Assembly: GCA_016217545.1 (NCBI GenBank)
Contig: JACRHT010000016.1
Span: 496,001-560,000 of the forward strand
Reading direction: 5' to 3'
Origin: Opitutia bacterium
GTDB taxonomy: Bacteria > Verrucomicrobiota > Verrucomicrobiia > Opitutales > Opitutaceae
DNA: 64,000 bases
A program made the position numbers and the translations under genes. Below the pieces are notes generated by a model. That model saw only the letters and a program-made list of their open reading frames with translations, had not been told where the DNA came from and made no database searches. Shown here piece after piece: positions 35,101-42,338 of this stretch. How positions within the stretch are numbered: position 1 is the first letter of the stretch; every line of letters starts with the position of its first letter.

Positions 35101-37075
35101 TGCTGGCGACGACCGAAATCGGCGAACCCGTGTAGCCCTGATTCAAGCCGCCCAGCGAGATTGTCGCGGCCGCCTTGTTGATGGTCCACGAGATCGCGCC
35201 TGATGTGCCCGTATACAAGCCGCTCGCGTTCGCGGTGACCGAGTAGGTGCCGGCGTTGGTCGCCGTTGCGGTGCCCGTCGTAGTGAAAGTCGCCGCTGCG
35301 GGCGTCGGTGTGATCGTCGGGCCCTGCGCGGCCCCCGTGTAGGTGAAGGCGGTCGGGGTGACGGAGAACGTCGTGGCGATCGGCGTCGCGACCGTAATTG
35401 TGGCGGTGGCGGTGTTCGACGGGTTGTAATTTGCATCCCCCGGACTGCTCACGGTCACCGTGTAGGTGCCGGCGGTCGGGAAAGTCACGGACTTGCTCGC
35501 ACCGCTGCCGGTCGCACCGGACGAGCCCCCCCACGAGTAGCCCCCGACCCCGCCGCCGCTGGCCGTGAAGTTCACGGTGGCGCCGGTCGCGACAGTCTGC
35601 GACGCGGGCGAAATCGTGACGGTGCTCTGATTCGCCTTCCCGACAGTCCATACCGCGTCCACCGTCGCGGCATTGTAGTTGCCGTCGCCCGCGTAGCTCG
35701 CGCGCACGGTGTAGCTCCCACCTGCCGCCAACGCCGTCCCAGCCGCAACTGTGCCGGACCCACCCGCGACGATCGAATAAGTCGGCGTGCCTGTCGGAGC
35801 GGCGACGGCGCCCGAATACGGGTTCGAAAATACCGCGTTCAAGTCCGAGGCCTGCACCGAATAGGTGGCGCCGCCGGGACTGAATGAGCGTCCACCAAAC
35901 GTGCCCGTCGGCGTCGCCTTGGCGATTGTCACCGTGGCGGCGGGGGTATTTACGGCCGCGCCCGCCGCATCGATCACGCCAAGACTCACCGAAAGACTAC
36001 CCGTAGCCACGGCATGGCGATACACGACACTCCCGCTCACCGCCCCCCCCCCGGAGGACGTAGCGATGGCATTGCCCGAGCTATATTGTCCGTTCCCGGC
36101 GACGATGGTCCCGTTCGCCAGCACCCAATTCCACTGGGACAGGCCGGCGCTTGTGATCCAGAGATTCGCGTAGGCTAAATTGTTGTCCGGATCCGATCCC
36201 GAATAGGTAAAGGTGATGGTCTGCCCGAATTGGACGGACGTGGAGGAAGGCGTGAGCACCGGCACGCTGGGCGCTCGGTTGGCCACCGAAATTGTCGCTA
36301 TCTTGGCGGGCGGAGACTGCCACGCTCCCCAAGAACCGCCCCAGTCGATGGCATTGTTCGCGTAGTCCACGTCGCCGGAAGCGCCGCCGCGGAAGGCAAT
36401 TCTCGTGCGCACCAAAATCGTGCTGCCCACTCCACCTGCGGTTATCGTCGCTGTCCGGGTCGCAGATGTGCCGACGTTTGCGTCATAACAAAACCCAGTC
36501 CAGCTTGCGCCTCCGTTTGTGGAGTATTCCGCATGGAAGAAGCCGATCTGCTCTCCGTCGCTCGCCGTTGTTGAGGCCGTTACGGGCACGGAGAAAGTCT
36601 GGCCCGCATTTACAGTCGATGGTGCGCTGATCGTCAACGCGCGGTTCGGAACAACTGGGACATTGACGTTCAAAACATACGATTGGGTCCAGTCGTAGTT
36701 CTCACCTTCGACGATCACGCGAAACGGACCGCTGAATCCGCTGATCGTCTTCGACATTGTCTGAGGGGGCCGCCACTCCCAGGTGCCATCGCCGGTCCAA
36801 TAGGACTGCGGTTGGTCCTGCGGCACCGCCCACCAACCGGGCACATCAGCCAATGCCAACGCGCCATTGAAAGTATAGCGCATATAGGTGTGGTCGCCGG
36901 ATATTCCGGTCGGATCGCAAACGACGTTCGCCGTCGTGGTGCCGGCAGGCAGCGTAATCGAGTAACTACGCCCACCGTTGTAGGTGGCAGATACACCGTT
37001 GACCGTCCACGAAAGTCCAAGCGCTTTCACGCAGGATACAATCGCAAGGAGGATGAGAGCGAGACGTTTGCTCAT
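26135..37075 (-). CDS. Giant SpvB/TcdB-like RHS toxin protein with Ig-like, MBG and glycine-rich regions
   Basis: About 3646 residues from ATG at 37075, which begins a signal peptide (MSKRLALILLAIVSCVKALG); a TTG 12 bp upstream is possible. Approximate order of domains: Ig-like beta domains (30-600); MBG-type repeats (~630-780, e.g. GLPVSVTYNGSSTPPTARGS); a very Gly-rich segment (~810-1010); FN3 (~1285-1390); SpvB start (SYSVPI-like YSVPIWVTPGTAGMQPQVSL, ~1465); seven FG-GAP-like repeats of the FVDLNGDGxxDFV type (~1760-2180); TcdB middle-like segment (VVANITYDSLMNP); RHS repeats (~2430-3230); and a core ending YVNNNPLSHTDPSGYF near 3261. The 385-residue tail has a Gly/Ala-rich hydrophobic stretch and a terminal domain with HAWHAGSNAY, YHETPFDW and DIVANMFG. 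This architecture resembles Tc-toxin B/C proteins. Confidence 0.85.
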   Translation of the reverse strand: MSKRLALILLAIVSCVKALGLSWTVNGVSATYNGGRSYSITLPAGTTTANVVCDPTGISGDHTYMRYTFNGALALADVPGWWAVPQDQPQSYWTGDGTWEWRPPQTMSKTISGFSGPFRVIVEGENYDWTQSYVLNVNVPVVPNRALTISAPSTVNAGQTFSVPVTASTTASDGEQIGFFHAEYSTNGGASWTGFCYDANVGTSATRTATITAGGVGSTILVRTRIAFRGGASGDVDYANNAIDWGGSWGAWQSPPAKIATISVANRAPSVPVLTPSSTSVQFGQTITFTYSGSDPDNNLAYANLWITSAGLSQWNWVLANGTIVAGNGQYSSGNAIATSSGGGAVSGSVVYRHAVATGSLSVSLGVIDAAGAAVNTPAATVTIAKATPTGTFGGRSFSPGGATYSVQASDLNAVFSNPYSGAVAAPTGTPTYSIVAGGSGTVAAGTALAAGGSYTVRASYAGDGNYNAATVDAVWTVGKANQSTVTISPASQTVATGATVNFTASGGGVGGYSWGGSSGATGSGASKSVTFPTAGTYTVTVSSPGDANYNPSNTATATITVATPIATTFSVTPTAFTYTGAAQGPTITPTPAAATFTTTGTATATNAGTYSVTANASGLYTGTSGAISWTINKAAATISLGGLNQGYTGSPISVVASTSPAGLPVSVTYNGSSTPPTARGSYSVSATINDANYQGSATGTLVIGQGAATVSLSNLNQTANGSPRSVTVTTNPSGLPVVVTYDGGSTVPSAAGFYAVVATVNDSNFQGSATGTLTIANPNAASGGTVTTSGGYTIHTFTGNGTFTVNSPIVVDAVVVAGGGGGATQHAGGGGAGGVVVANTVSVSPGSYTVLVGFGGSGNTGYNAFSTGYNGLAGGNSNVFNLWAIGGGAGGNPAGSGGSGGGSSYPTPDQGGDGTSGQGYSGNRSSTGDTVNGGGGGGAGGPGNGVTGGAALATWAGTFGGGGGGGFAGGAGGGAGAGAGGSGGSNGGNAAANTGSGGGGGGNFEGKGGNGGSGIVVIRYHTPNSTPSRLVLSLSGPTLSYNSTYQHYVLWSENPITFTSTLQDTEGGLVDHTLRYQQVTGANPIDAQWVVMGNHTPSNPFNSTKQATITIQTPGRWDFNSFGHDGVNSHPGDSLTVWVYGNTNAANFVSQTINGQEITGSTLTLGSGDAGGVGTAVIKMRNTGSKPWQKVDAQFNTPHRLRAIGPQPTVWGGTAGLTREMTEAQVDPQSFPGDNDTATFNFTFPIPQTPGQYVYQWKMVEDGVPGDPFFESATPLLTITVVDTTAPTLPAYTASPVSGRTDTGFTLSWNASTDNVGVTGYEASIARADQPNQPLQTLSIGAPGTTAAFTGLLQDTEYVARVRARDAAGNWSAWTNTQSVRTRLNPLGDFDGDGMLNGWEEDNGLNPKSASDAFVDGDGDGFTNVAESNLGKNPNVYDAGTSTLGNTIPGGWDIADARPSVAVGATKGDLNVDKSGALTYSVPIWVTPGTAGMQPQVSLNYSSQAGVGIAGFGWSLGGVSAITRGPQTKMIDGRNKGVTLTADDRFYLDGQRLLAISGTYGYANTEYRTELDSISKIVSYGSRGTGPAYFKVWTKAGLIIEFGNSDDSAFDAWGKSEVMSWNVSRISDTKGNYMTFVYTEDAANGVHRLAQINYTGNGSVTPYASVRFEYENRSDWSSGYIAGSPVSNLVRLKRIKSCFGESVARTYTLDYLERQFTGRSLLASITEAGADGKAYPPLNFSYNENDSGWQEVNNFLPPYFLADNANGGKPAGSGFVDLDGDGRVDFVAKRENSSGTVWANYAKRNTGSGWVDASGFLLPFRLANQDEADDQGSRFVDLNGDGLIDFVWSKQASGGRNQGSGAVLNTGVDWQAAPQWALPAPIARDTFGHRSGRFLDVNGDGRVDFVAFFGTAGYKVWVYLNNGNGWTFDAGYSSIAIPTSDDNLGNYRPRFIDLNGDGLVDIAAHFLAADGIHLTQAWLNTGSGWTSAPSFQPPEILDSSEQKAAGSEFADVNGDGLPDVVWYREISGGMRRGVAINTGTQFVQSTGYFDAFAPPSPLSRDGAFNAGSAFIDVNADGIADLLTCRQFTGTEPVQREVQFGNGHGWAWAGTGHPAGLPYLLLQGTTNAGVAQVGADFVDLNGDGVVDVLWYRRHSDNSTFGSAQINKARPTADRMSSVSNGLGVVANITYDSLMNPAVYTKAANNDDLADTYPDTTERAKVLNVIGPMYVVSVVSHEAGGGVWHNFEYSYANLRTHRDRGSLGFGRMKIKNNTTDVRTITTFRQDYPFVGQASYAKVTRVNDAGPLLSESTTTWAEKQLNTGAAYPTRLLYATTVVQKTYDVGTQSNYLTTTTTSGVPDDYGNVGTITVGTSDGFTKTTTSTYLTADTTRWILGRLDTATVTSTGPSGYTAVTRASSFTYDADGLLKTESVQPGDFTYGVTTQYDYDSFGNKTKVWVINTDRSVDSSGNYVLGGPTWRTTETAYDSNGRFPVWTKNALGHQENYTNYDQSLGVLKSMTGANDLPTDWSYDGFGRKLLEVRADGTQTITTYKWVSGYLADATYCAETESTGTAPARVIYDKYGRARWSQAINGDGKIVYQQTTYDSLGHVSGSSVPYFNNGSTIHWTSTTYDLLDRPLTVTTPDDENGTQTTTYAYSNFTTTATDPKGRVSETVKNSQGWTLSNTRNKNAAGSAPATTVTYSYDAIGNLLSTNAAGAITTLTYDIRGRKTSMVDPDMGTWHYRYNGFGELIWQKDAKGQIVTLSYDALGRMNSRVEPEGTTTWNYDSATRPGTSAWRGKLASVTAPGGYTETYDYDSLGRPSTTWRTVPGSPFSGTESRYFVTQTYDSAGRPATTIYPTQFRTRNVYNQFGYLKEVRQYLASDNGKANSQLQGFIYWMADSYDSAGRVNGELYGNGLANDRFYSAATGRLRTAAIGRGTETAAPYSIQYLQYTYDQVGNVLTRSDGPTARSETFAYDGLDRLLTHTLSISGTAQATVSVTYDAQGNITSKSDAATTYTYGSSRPHAVTAVSGGALGSQSYGYDDNGNMTSGGGRTITWTSFNQLLRADMTGGKFSEFAFGAGHERVKQTSNLGTTTYIGALFERFTPTGSGAITEDKHYIFTPTGRVAVVTQRSNMTSDTRWFHTDGLGSITAVTNEAGAIVKRFAFDAWGKRVAPSTNGVITTNASTGTTASGGFTRGYTDHEQLDDLGLIHMNGRVYDPVLGRFLSADPYIDGAYDSQSYNRYSYVNNNPLSHTDPSGYFKLKDALKIVAIVVVGVVTAGAGLVAIGAASSLWAGMGMVATMSFGTGWAGFAAAVTAGAGFGFGSGFAGSLLNGGSIGDAFKAGLIGGAIGAVTGGITFGINASGIGGLGKMLAHGAAQGAVSEATGGEFRHGFIAGLATGAMGPSISAAAKQNWFAGMIIQALVGGTASELGGGKFANGAVAAATFYALGSPPSRSQLSPSAMAKGVGVAGKVVIDRVIGENYGKAWRDMLNFGAWGKGKTGGVLSGELNKGVAESQQKAWAQTPSPADNGMHAWHAGSNAYAAQKLGLIGAPIIALGGIYHETPFDWGSFSAEQSAQGTVNHAIDSVMDIVANMFGMTVGYVYPGVEGWDNAVKWGNRIPGPGDPDPHGKGGGGYAGNPSDAW

Positions 37076-37354
37076 GAGGAAAGACAACTAACGATACGCT
37101 TGTTTTTGGCCGTCGAGATGCGTCTGCACGCCACTGTTATAGATCTCCCATGCGAGGAGGTATTTTTGGCCCAAAATACCGCCTGAGCGCATCTAAGAAT
37201 CGTCCGTCGCTTGGCGACGAACACAATGACCGCACAAACTGTCGCGGAAGCGAACAGCCTGACGCCGCGAGGTCAAGCCACGCTCGCTAAGGGTGACTCC
37301 TTATTCCGAATTTTGAGAGATATTTCGCAGGAAACTACTGCGGCAGGAAAACCC
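37076..37354. other. Promoter-side spacer of the giant RHS gene
   Basis: 279 bp between the giant RHS start (-) and the end of the acetylesterase gene (-). It is more AT-rich than the coding neighbours and should contain the RHS promoter. One near-perfect palindrome is present at 37159-37180. No open frame or RNA gene was recognised. Confidence 0.5.
37159..37180. promoter_or_regulatory. 22-bp palindrome upstream of the giant RHS gene
   Basis: GGTATTTTTGG pairs with CCCAAAATACC (10 of 11 positions), centred ~95 bp upstream of the RHS start codon. It could be an operator or a terminator of nothing visible. The regulator is unknown. Confidence 0.35.
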
Positions 37355-38980
37355 TCAGTCTCGCTCGGGATGGTATTTCCTTAGGGCCGCATCAGCGTCG
37401 GCCCAGCGCGCAATTTCTCCGGCGACAATAGTGGCGTTCAACTCGGCGCCGGCGCGGCTGGTGTGCGTGTGCTCGTCGGCGAATAACGCGTTGGCGCCAA
37501 TTTCGCGCAGCTCGTCGTAACGGACGGCGACGAGCTCGTTGAGATCAATGCAGCGGACGTTCTCCTGCTGCGCGACGTCGCGCGCCCACTTCGCGTAGCT
37601 GTCGTTACTGCGGACAATCTTTCCGTCTTTCCACGTCTTGCGCGGAACGAGCGTGCAGACGATCGGTGTCGCGCCGACGGCCTTCGCGTCGCGGATGTAG
37701 CGTCGCAGGTAGGAACCGTAGGTGCCGACGGTCTCGCGCTCATGCGTGAGCTGGTTGTCGATCGTCTCCGTCTCCTCGCCGATTCCCTTGATCGTGCCGC
37801 GAGCGCGCGTCGTGTCGTTAAGCGGGCCGTTGTCGTTATGGCCAAACTGCATCAGCACGACGTCGCCGCGCTTCAGCAATGTCAGCGCGCGCTCCCAATG
37901 CCCCTGCGTCAGGAACGTGCGGCTGCTGAGTCCGCCGATGGCGCGGTTGACGACGTTGATCTTGCCGGAATCGAAATGCTCCGCGAGCGGCTCGCCCCAG
38001 CCCCATTGCCCGCCGGCACCGTCGCCGCGTCCGTTGCGGACGGTCGAATCGCCGATGAGGAGCAGCGTCGGGAGTTTCGCATCGCGCGGCTCGGGAAGAT
38101 TCAGCCAACCGATCGGGTCGGGCTTGATCGCGGCGCCTGCGGGCGAAAGCCAGCGAGCGAAGTTCGCTTCCTTCGCCTTCAATCCGGCGAGGCCAGCCAC
38201 GACCTGCTGGGCCACGGCATCGGCGCCAGCGGCGTTGGTGTGCGTGTGATCCGTCGGGAAAAACGCCTTCACACGTTCTTCGCCGAGCTTCTGAAACGCG
38301 TCGGCGACAAGCCGGCTGACGTCCACAAACCACACGCCTTTCGCCTGCGCGAGCTCGCGCGTCCAGTCGCGATGCGGGCCACCGCGCTCGATTTTTCCGT
38401 CCGCCCACTGACTGCGCACGGTGCGCGAAAGGAGAACCGGCGTGGCGCCCTTGGCGCGGACGTCGCTAATCATTTCGCGCAGGTAGCTGCCGAAGGTTCG
38501 CACGGTCTCGGGCTGCTGGGTGAGAACGTTCACGATGTCCTGCGTCTCCGAACCGAGGCCGGGCAACGAGCCGCGCGAGCGCATTTTTTCGCGGGGCATC
38601 GACGGGTCCTCGTTCACCGGGCTGCTGTCGTTGTGCCCGAATTGGATGAGCACCCAGTCGCCGGGCTTCACATCCGCGAGGAGCTTGGCCCACCACCCTT
38701 GCGTGATGAACGTCCGCGAACTGCGGCCGCCGAGCGCACGGTTCGACAGGTTCACCTTCGAAAGGTCGAGGTATTTCGCGAACTCCACGGCCCATCCCTG
38801 TTGCGGTGCCTTGGCGCGCGCGGCGGTGGAATCGCCGGCGACGAAGATCGTCGGCAGAGCCGGATCGAGCTTGCCGGGATTTTCCGGCGGGGCGTCCGAC
38901 AGGCCGGCCGGAGGAAGCGTCTGCGCCGACGCGAGGACGATTGAACTCATGGCGAGAAGAACGAATGCGGCGAGTTTCAT
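37355..38980 (-). CDS. Tandem SGNH hydrolase, CE12-type rhamnogalacturonan acetylesterase
   Basis: 541 residues. A signal peptide (MKLAAFVLLAMSSIVLASAQ) is followed by two complete SGNH domains. Domain 1 (~40-275) has VAGDSTAARA, RALGGRSS, FGHNDSSP and DHTHTNAAGA. Domain 2 (~300-535) has LIGDSTVRNGRG, RAIGGLSS, FGHNDNGP and DEHTHTSRAG. Each thus keeps its own Ser, Gly, Asn and Asp-x-x-His residues. CE12 enzymes remove acetyl groups from rhamnogalacturonan so that lyases and hydrolases can act. The family is usually single-domain, so the internal duplication is notable. The start overlaps the GH2 stop as ATGA, forming a two-gene operon. Confidence 0.9.
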   Translation of the reverse strand: MKLAAFVLLAMSSIVLASAQTLPPAGLSDAPPENPGKLDPALPTIFVAGDSTAARAKAPQQGWAVEFAKYLDLSKVNLSNRALGGRSSRTFITQGWWAKLLADVKPGDWVLIQFGHNDSSPVNEDPSMPREKMRSRGSLPGLGSETQDIVNVLTQQPETVRTFGSYLREMISDVRAKGATPVLLSRTVRSQWADGKIERGGPHRDWTRELAQAKGVWFVDVSRLVADAFQKLGEERVKAFFPTDHTHTNAAGADAVAQQVVAGLAGLKAKEANFARWLSPAGAAIKPDPIGWLNLPEPRDAKLPTLLLIGDSTVRNGRGDGAGGQWGWGEPLAEHFDSGKINVVNRAIGGLSSRTFLTQGHWERALTLLKRGDVVLMQFGHNDNGPLNDTTRARGTIKGIGEETETIDNQLTHERETVGTYGSYLRRYIRDAKAVGATPIVCTLVPRKTWKDGKIVRSNDSYAKWARDVAQQENVRCIDLNELVAVRYDELREIGANALFADEHTHTSRAGAELNATIVAGEIARWADADAALRKYHPERD

Positions 38981-41598
38981 TGGGCGACGACTTCGATTTG
39001 TCCGCTGGCGAGACCTTCGGAAGTGGCGACGATCTTGATGGCACCGCCGGTGCCGGAGCGAGGCCGGACAACAATGAGCGCAAGTCCGTTGAAGGCCGCG
39101 CGCTCGGGGCTTTGAAACGAGACGTGGCTGGTCGCGTCGCCGTTGTCGGTCGCGACCAGATCGGCCGGTCCTTCGACGGAGAATCTCAAAAGCGGTTTCG
39201 CACGCGGCACGATGTCGCCGCGCGCGTCGATAATTTCGGCGGTCACGAAAACCAAGTCCTGACCATCGGCGCGGAGCGACGTGCGATCCGCCTTCAGGCG
39301 CACGGCTGCGGCCGGTCCGGTCGTGCGCACCACGGCATCGGCCCAGGGCTGTCCGTTCTTGTAGGTGACGACTTTCAACTCGCCGGGCTGATACTTCACG
39401 TCGTCCCAGCGGAACCGGTATTCGAACGCGCCGCGCTTCTTCCGTCCGAGCGACTGACCGTTGAGAAAGAGTTCGGCTTCGTCGCCGGAACTGTAGACGT
39501 GCACCGGCGTCACCTGCCCCACGCGCTCCGGCCAGTTCCAGTGCGGCAGGATGTGCGCCATGCGAAGGTCGGGCCGCCAGCGAGATTGATAGAGATAGTA
39601 GCGGTCCTTCGGAAAACCCGCGAGGTCCACGATGCCGAAGTAGCTGCTGCGCGACGGCACGTGGATTTTGCCGAGTTCTGCCAACTCCTTCGCGGCGCGC
39701 TCGCGCGCGGCCGGATCGGCGAAGTTGAGCAGGCTCGTGGCGTCGGCGTTGAACGGCGTCGGCTCTCCGAGATAGTCGAAGCCAGTCCACACGAACTCGC
39801 CCAACACGCCCGGATTCTCGTCGAGACCCTTCCACTCGACATCGGGCGGGAACGCCCAGCGCGGCGCGGAGAGGTCGTAGCTGCTCACTTGGAAGTCCGA
39901 GCGCCCCTCGGCCTTGTCGTCCGACACCGGGAAGAAATACTCGCCTCGCGAGCTGACAGTCGACGCGGTCTCGGAGCCCATGAGCACGACGTTCGGGTAG
40001 CGGGCCCGGACCTTCGCGTAATCGTCCGGCTTGTAGTTGTAGCCGACCACGTCGAGCACGTCCTGAAAGCCCATGTAGGGCGCGTTCACGTTGTGCAGGC
40101 CCATCACGACGGGGCGCGTGCGGTCTTCCTCGCGCACGATCGCGGCGAGATGCGCGGCCAGCTTCCAACCGTCGGCCTCGAAGATTTCCCGCACCTCGTT
40201 GCCGATGCTCCATTGCACGACGCACGGGTGGTTGCGGTCGCGACGCACCATGGCGCGCAGGTCCTTCTCGTGCCAGTCGTCGAAGACGCGACTGTAGTCG
40301 TCGCGCTTCTTGCCGAGGCGCCAGGCATCGAACGCCTCGACCATCACGACGAAACCCATCCGGTCGCACAACTCGAGCAACTCGGGCGCCGGCGGGTTGT
40401 GGCTCGTGCGGATCGCGTTGCACCCCATCGCTTGAAGAATCTCGAGCTGCCGCTCCAAGGCGCGCACGTTGATCGCGGTGCCGAGCGCTCCGAGGTCGTG
40501 GTGGTTGCAGACGCCGCGGAGGACCACGGGCTCGCCGTTCAGGAGAAAGCCCTTCTCCGGCGAAACGGCGATCGAGCGAATGCCAAACGTCGTGCGCACC
40601 ACGTCGATCGCTTTGCCGTCGCGCGACACGCGGATCTCGGCGACGTAACGGTTGCGCTCGTGGAGACTCCAGAGTTTCGGCCCGGCCACCGTGAGCGAAT
40701 GAGCGACGTTGGCCTGCCGCCCGGCGGGAATGCGCGCCGCCTGCACAGCGCTCTCGGCCACCGGTTCGCCCACGGCACGCCCCTCGGCGTCCGCCGCGAA
40801 GATCCGCACGCTGGCCTGCACCTCGGCCGGCTCCGCGGTGAAATTGTCCAGCGTAACCGCGACATGCACCAACGCCGATTGCGCGCGCACTTCCGGCGTA
40901 GTCACGACGACGCCCCAACGCGCCACGGACACGTTGCCGGTCTTCGTCAGCCAGACATTGCGGTAGATCCCCGCGCCCGGATACCAGCGCGACGACTCGC
41001 GCGGGTTGTCGAGGCGCACAGCGAGCGTGTTCTCGGCGCCGGGTTTGACGAAGCGCGTGAGGTCGACGCGCCACGACGTGTAACCGTAGGGCCAGCCGCC
41101 GACGAACTCCCCGTTGCACCACACGAGCGCGTAGGACATCGCGCCATCGAGGTCGAAGTGGATGCGCCGGCCCGCGTCGCTCGCTGGCAGGTTGAATTTC
41201 TTCCGATACCAGCCGACGCCCGCGTAGGGGAGTTTTCCGGTGTCGCCCGAAAGCTCCTGTTGGAATGGTCCCTCGATTGCCCAGTCGTGCGGCAACGTCA
41301 CGGTGCGCCACGCGTGGTCGTCGAACTCCGGCCGCGTGTATGAAATGGGGCGGCCGCCCGGCGCGCCGTCGCCGCGCACGCGCGGTGTCGGCAGGTAGTT
41401 GAGCAACTCGTCGCCCGTCGGCAGCACCCACGGGCGCACGCGCTCGTAGTCGAGCGACGCTCCGATGTCGGGTTGATCGCCGCGCGTGAATTTCCATCCG
41501 TCGTTGAACGGCAGACGCTCGCGAGGCGACTCGGCGGCGGCGGTGAACGCTCCCGTCGACAGCGTGGCGGCAAGGAGGAGACAGCGGGCAAGTTTCAT
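38977..41598 (-). CDS. GH2 family beta-glycosidase (beta-galactosidase type), secreted
   Basis: 873 residues with a signal peptide (MKLARCLLLAATLSTGAFTA). The GH2 order is clear: sugar-binding jelly roll (~30-210, VTLPHDWAIEGPF), immunoglobulin-like domain (~215-325), TIM barrel (~330-620) with the acid/base motif WSIGNEVREI near 468 and the probable nucleophile in VLMGSETAST near 541, then C-terminal Ig-like domains including a DUF4982-like part. The barrel also shows GFDYLGEPTPF. This type hydrolyses beta-galactosides or related linkages; exact specificity cannot be read. Its stop overlaps the acetylesterase start. The gene is divergent from the DUF6250 gene over a very short spacer. Confidence 0.9.
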   Translation of the reverse strand: MKLARCLLLAATLSTGAFTAAAESPRERLPFNDGWKFTRGDQPDIGASLDYERVRPWVLPTGDELLNYLPTPRVRGDGAPGGRPISYTRPEFDDHAWRTVTLPHDWAIEGPFQQELSGDTGKLPYAGVGWYRKKFNLPASDAGRRIHFDLDGAMSYALVWCNGEFVGGWPYGYTSWRVDLTRFVKPGAENTLAVRLDNPRESSRWYPGAGIYRNVWLTKTGNVSVARWGVVVTTPEVRAQSALVHVAVTLDNFTAEPAEVQASVRIFAADAEGRAVGEPVAESAVQAARIPAGRQANVAHSLTVAGPKLWSLHERNRYVAEIRVSRDGKAIDVVRTTFGIRSIAVSPEKGFLLNGEPVVLRGVCNHHDLGALGTAINVRALERQLEILQAMGCNAIRTSHNPPAPELLELCDRMGFVVMVEAFDAWRLGKKRDDYSRVFDDWHEKDLRAMVRRDRNHPCVVQWSIGNEVREIFEADGWKLAAHLAAIVREEDRTRPVVMGLHNVNAPYMGFQDVLDVVGYNYKPDDYAKVRARYPNVVLMGSETASTVSSRGEYFFPVSDDKAEGRSDFQVSSYDLSAPRWAFPPDVEWKGLDENPGVLGEFVWTGFDYLGEPTPFNADATSLLNFADPAARERAAKELAELGKIHVPSRSSYFGIVDLAGFPKDRYYLYQSRWRPDLRMAHILPHWNWPERVGQVTPVHVYSSGDEAELFLNGQSLGRKKRGAFEYRFRWDDVKYQPGELKVVTYKNGQPWADAVVRTTGPAAAVRLKADRTSLRADGQDLVFVTAEIIDARGDIVPRAKPLLRFSVEGPADLVATDNGDATSHVSFQSPERAAFNGLALIVVRPRSGTGGAIKIVATSEGLASGQIEVVAQ

Positions 41599-41645
41599 GG
41601 GAAAAACGGTTCGCGTCGGCGCCGATGCGCGCTTTCGCTGCAGGG

Positions 41646-42338
41646 GTGAGAATTCGCCGGCTGGTTTCGTTGCTGCTGTTGCTCGCGACGCTCGCTCGCG
41701 GCGCCGAGCGCGTGGTGCTCGCGGACGACTTCGCGCACGGACTTTCGCTCTGGAGCGTCGAGCAGATGCCCGGCGGGCGCGTCTTCACCGAGGACGGGCG
41801 ACTCGTGATCGACGATGCCGCCGGCTGCACCGTGTGGTTTCGCGAGAAGCTCCGGGCACCGGTGACGATCCGCTATCGCGCGACGGTCAGCGCGCGCAGC
41901 CGCGTGTCGGACTTGAACTGTTTTTGGATGGCCAGCGATCCGGGGCATCCGGAGCCGTTGTGGGAGAACGCCGCGCGGCGCACCGGCAAATTCGAGGACT
42001 ACGATCGTCTCGCGACCTACTACGTCGGGTGCGGCGGCAATGAGAACACGACCACGCGGTTCCGCCGCTACGATGGCAAAGGCGCGAAACCGTTGTTGCC
42101 CGAGCACGACCGGCGCGATCGCGGCTCGCTGCTGGAAGCCGATCGCACCTACTCGATAGAGATCAACGTCACGGCCGAGGGGCGCGTGCGCTGGAGCCGC
42201 GACGGCGTGGTGGTGTTCGACTTCACCGATCCGCAACCGCTGCGCGAAGGCTGGTTTGGGCTGCGAACGGTGCATAGCCGGATCGAGATCGCGGGCTTCC
42301 AAGTTACGGCGCCAGTTTCAACGGTTGCAGCGCCCTGA
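41646..42338 (+). CDS. Secreted DUF6250 domain protein
   Basis: 230 residues from GTG at 41646, giving MRIRRLVSLLLLLATLARGA, a good signal peptide. An ATG at 41625 would add seven residues before it. The mature protein has the pattern of DUF6250 domains found beside or inside polysaccharide lyases: DDFAHGLSLWSVEQMPGGRV, LNCFWMASDP, KFEDYDRLATYYVGCGGNEN, TTTRFRRYDG, and a jelly-roll end (GWFGLRTVHSRIEIAGFQV). Role unknown, likely carbohydrate-related. The 3' end overlaps the convergent GH43-like gene by 35 bp, and the 5' side is only 26-47 bp from the divergent GH2 start. Confidence 0.7.
   Translation: MRIRRLVSLLLLLATLARGAERVVLADDFAHGLSLWSVEQMPGGRVFTEDGRLVIDDAAGCTVWFREKLRAPVTIRYRATVSARSRVSDLNCFWMASDPGHPEPLWENAARRTGKFEDYDRLATYYVGCGGNENTTTRFRRYDGKGAKPLLPEHDRRDRGSLLEADRTYSIEINVTAEGRVRWSRDGVVVFDFTDPQPLREGWFGLRTVHSRIEIAGFQVTAPVSTVAAP

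Noticed and set aside
38981..41830. In-frame extension of the acetylesterase frame upstream to 41830.
   Set aside because: The upstream part overlaps the GH2 gene in another frame and reads as Arg/Ala-rich nonsense. The acetylesterase starts at 38980 with a signal peptide.
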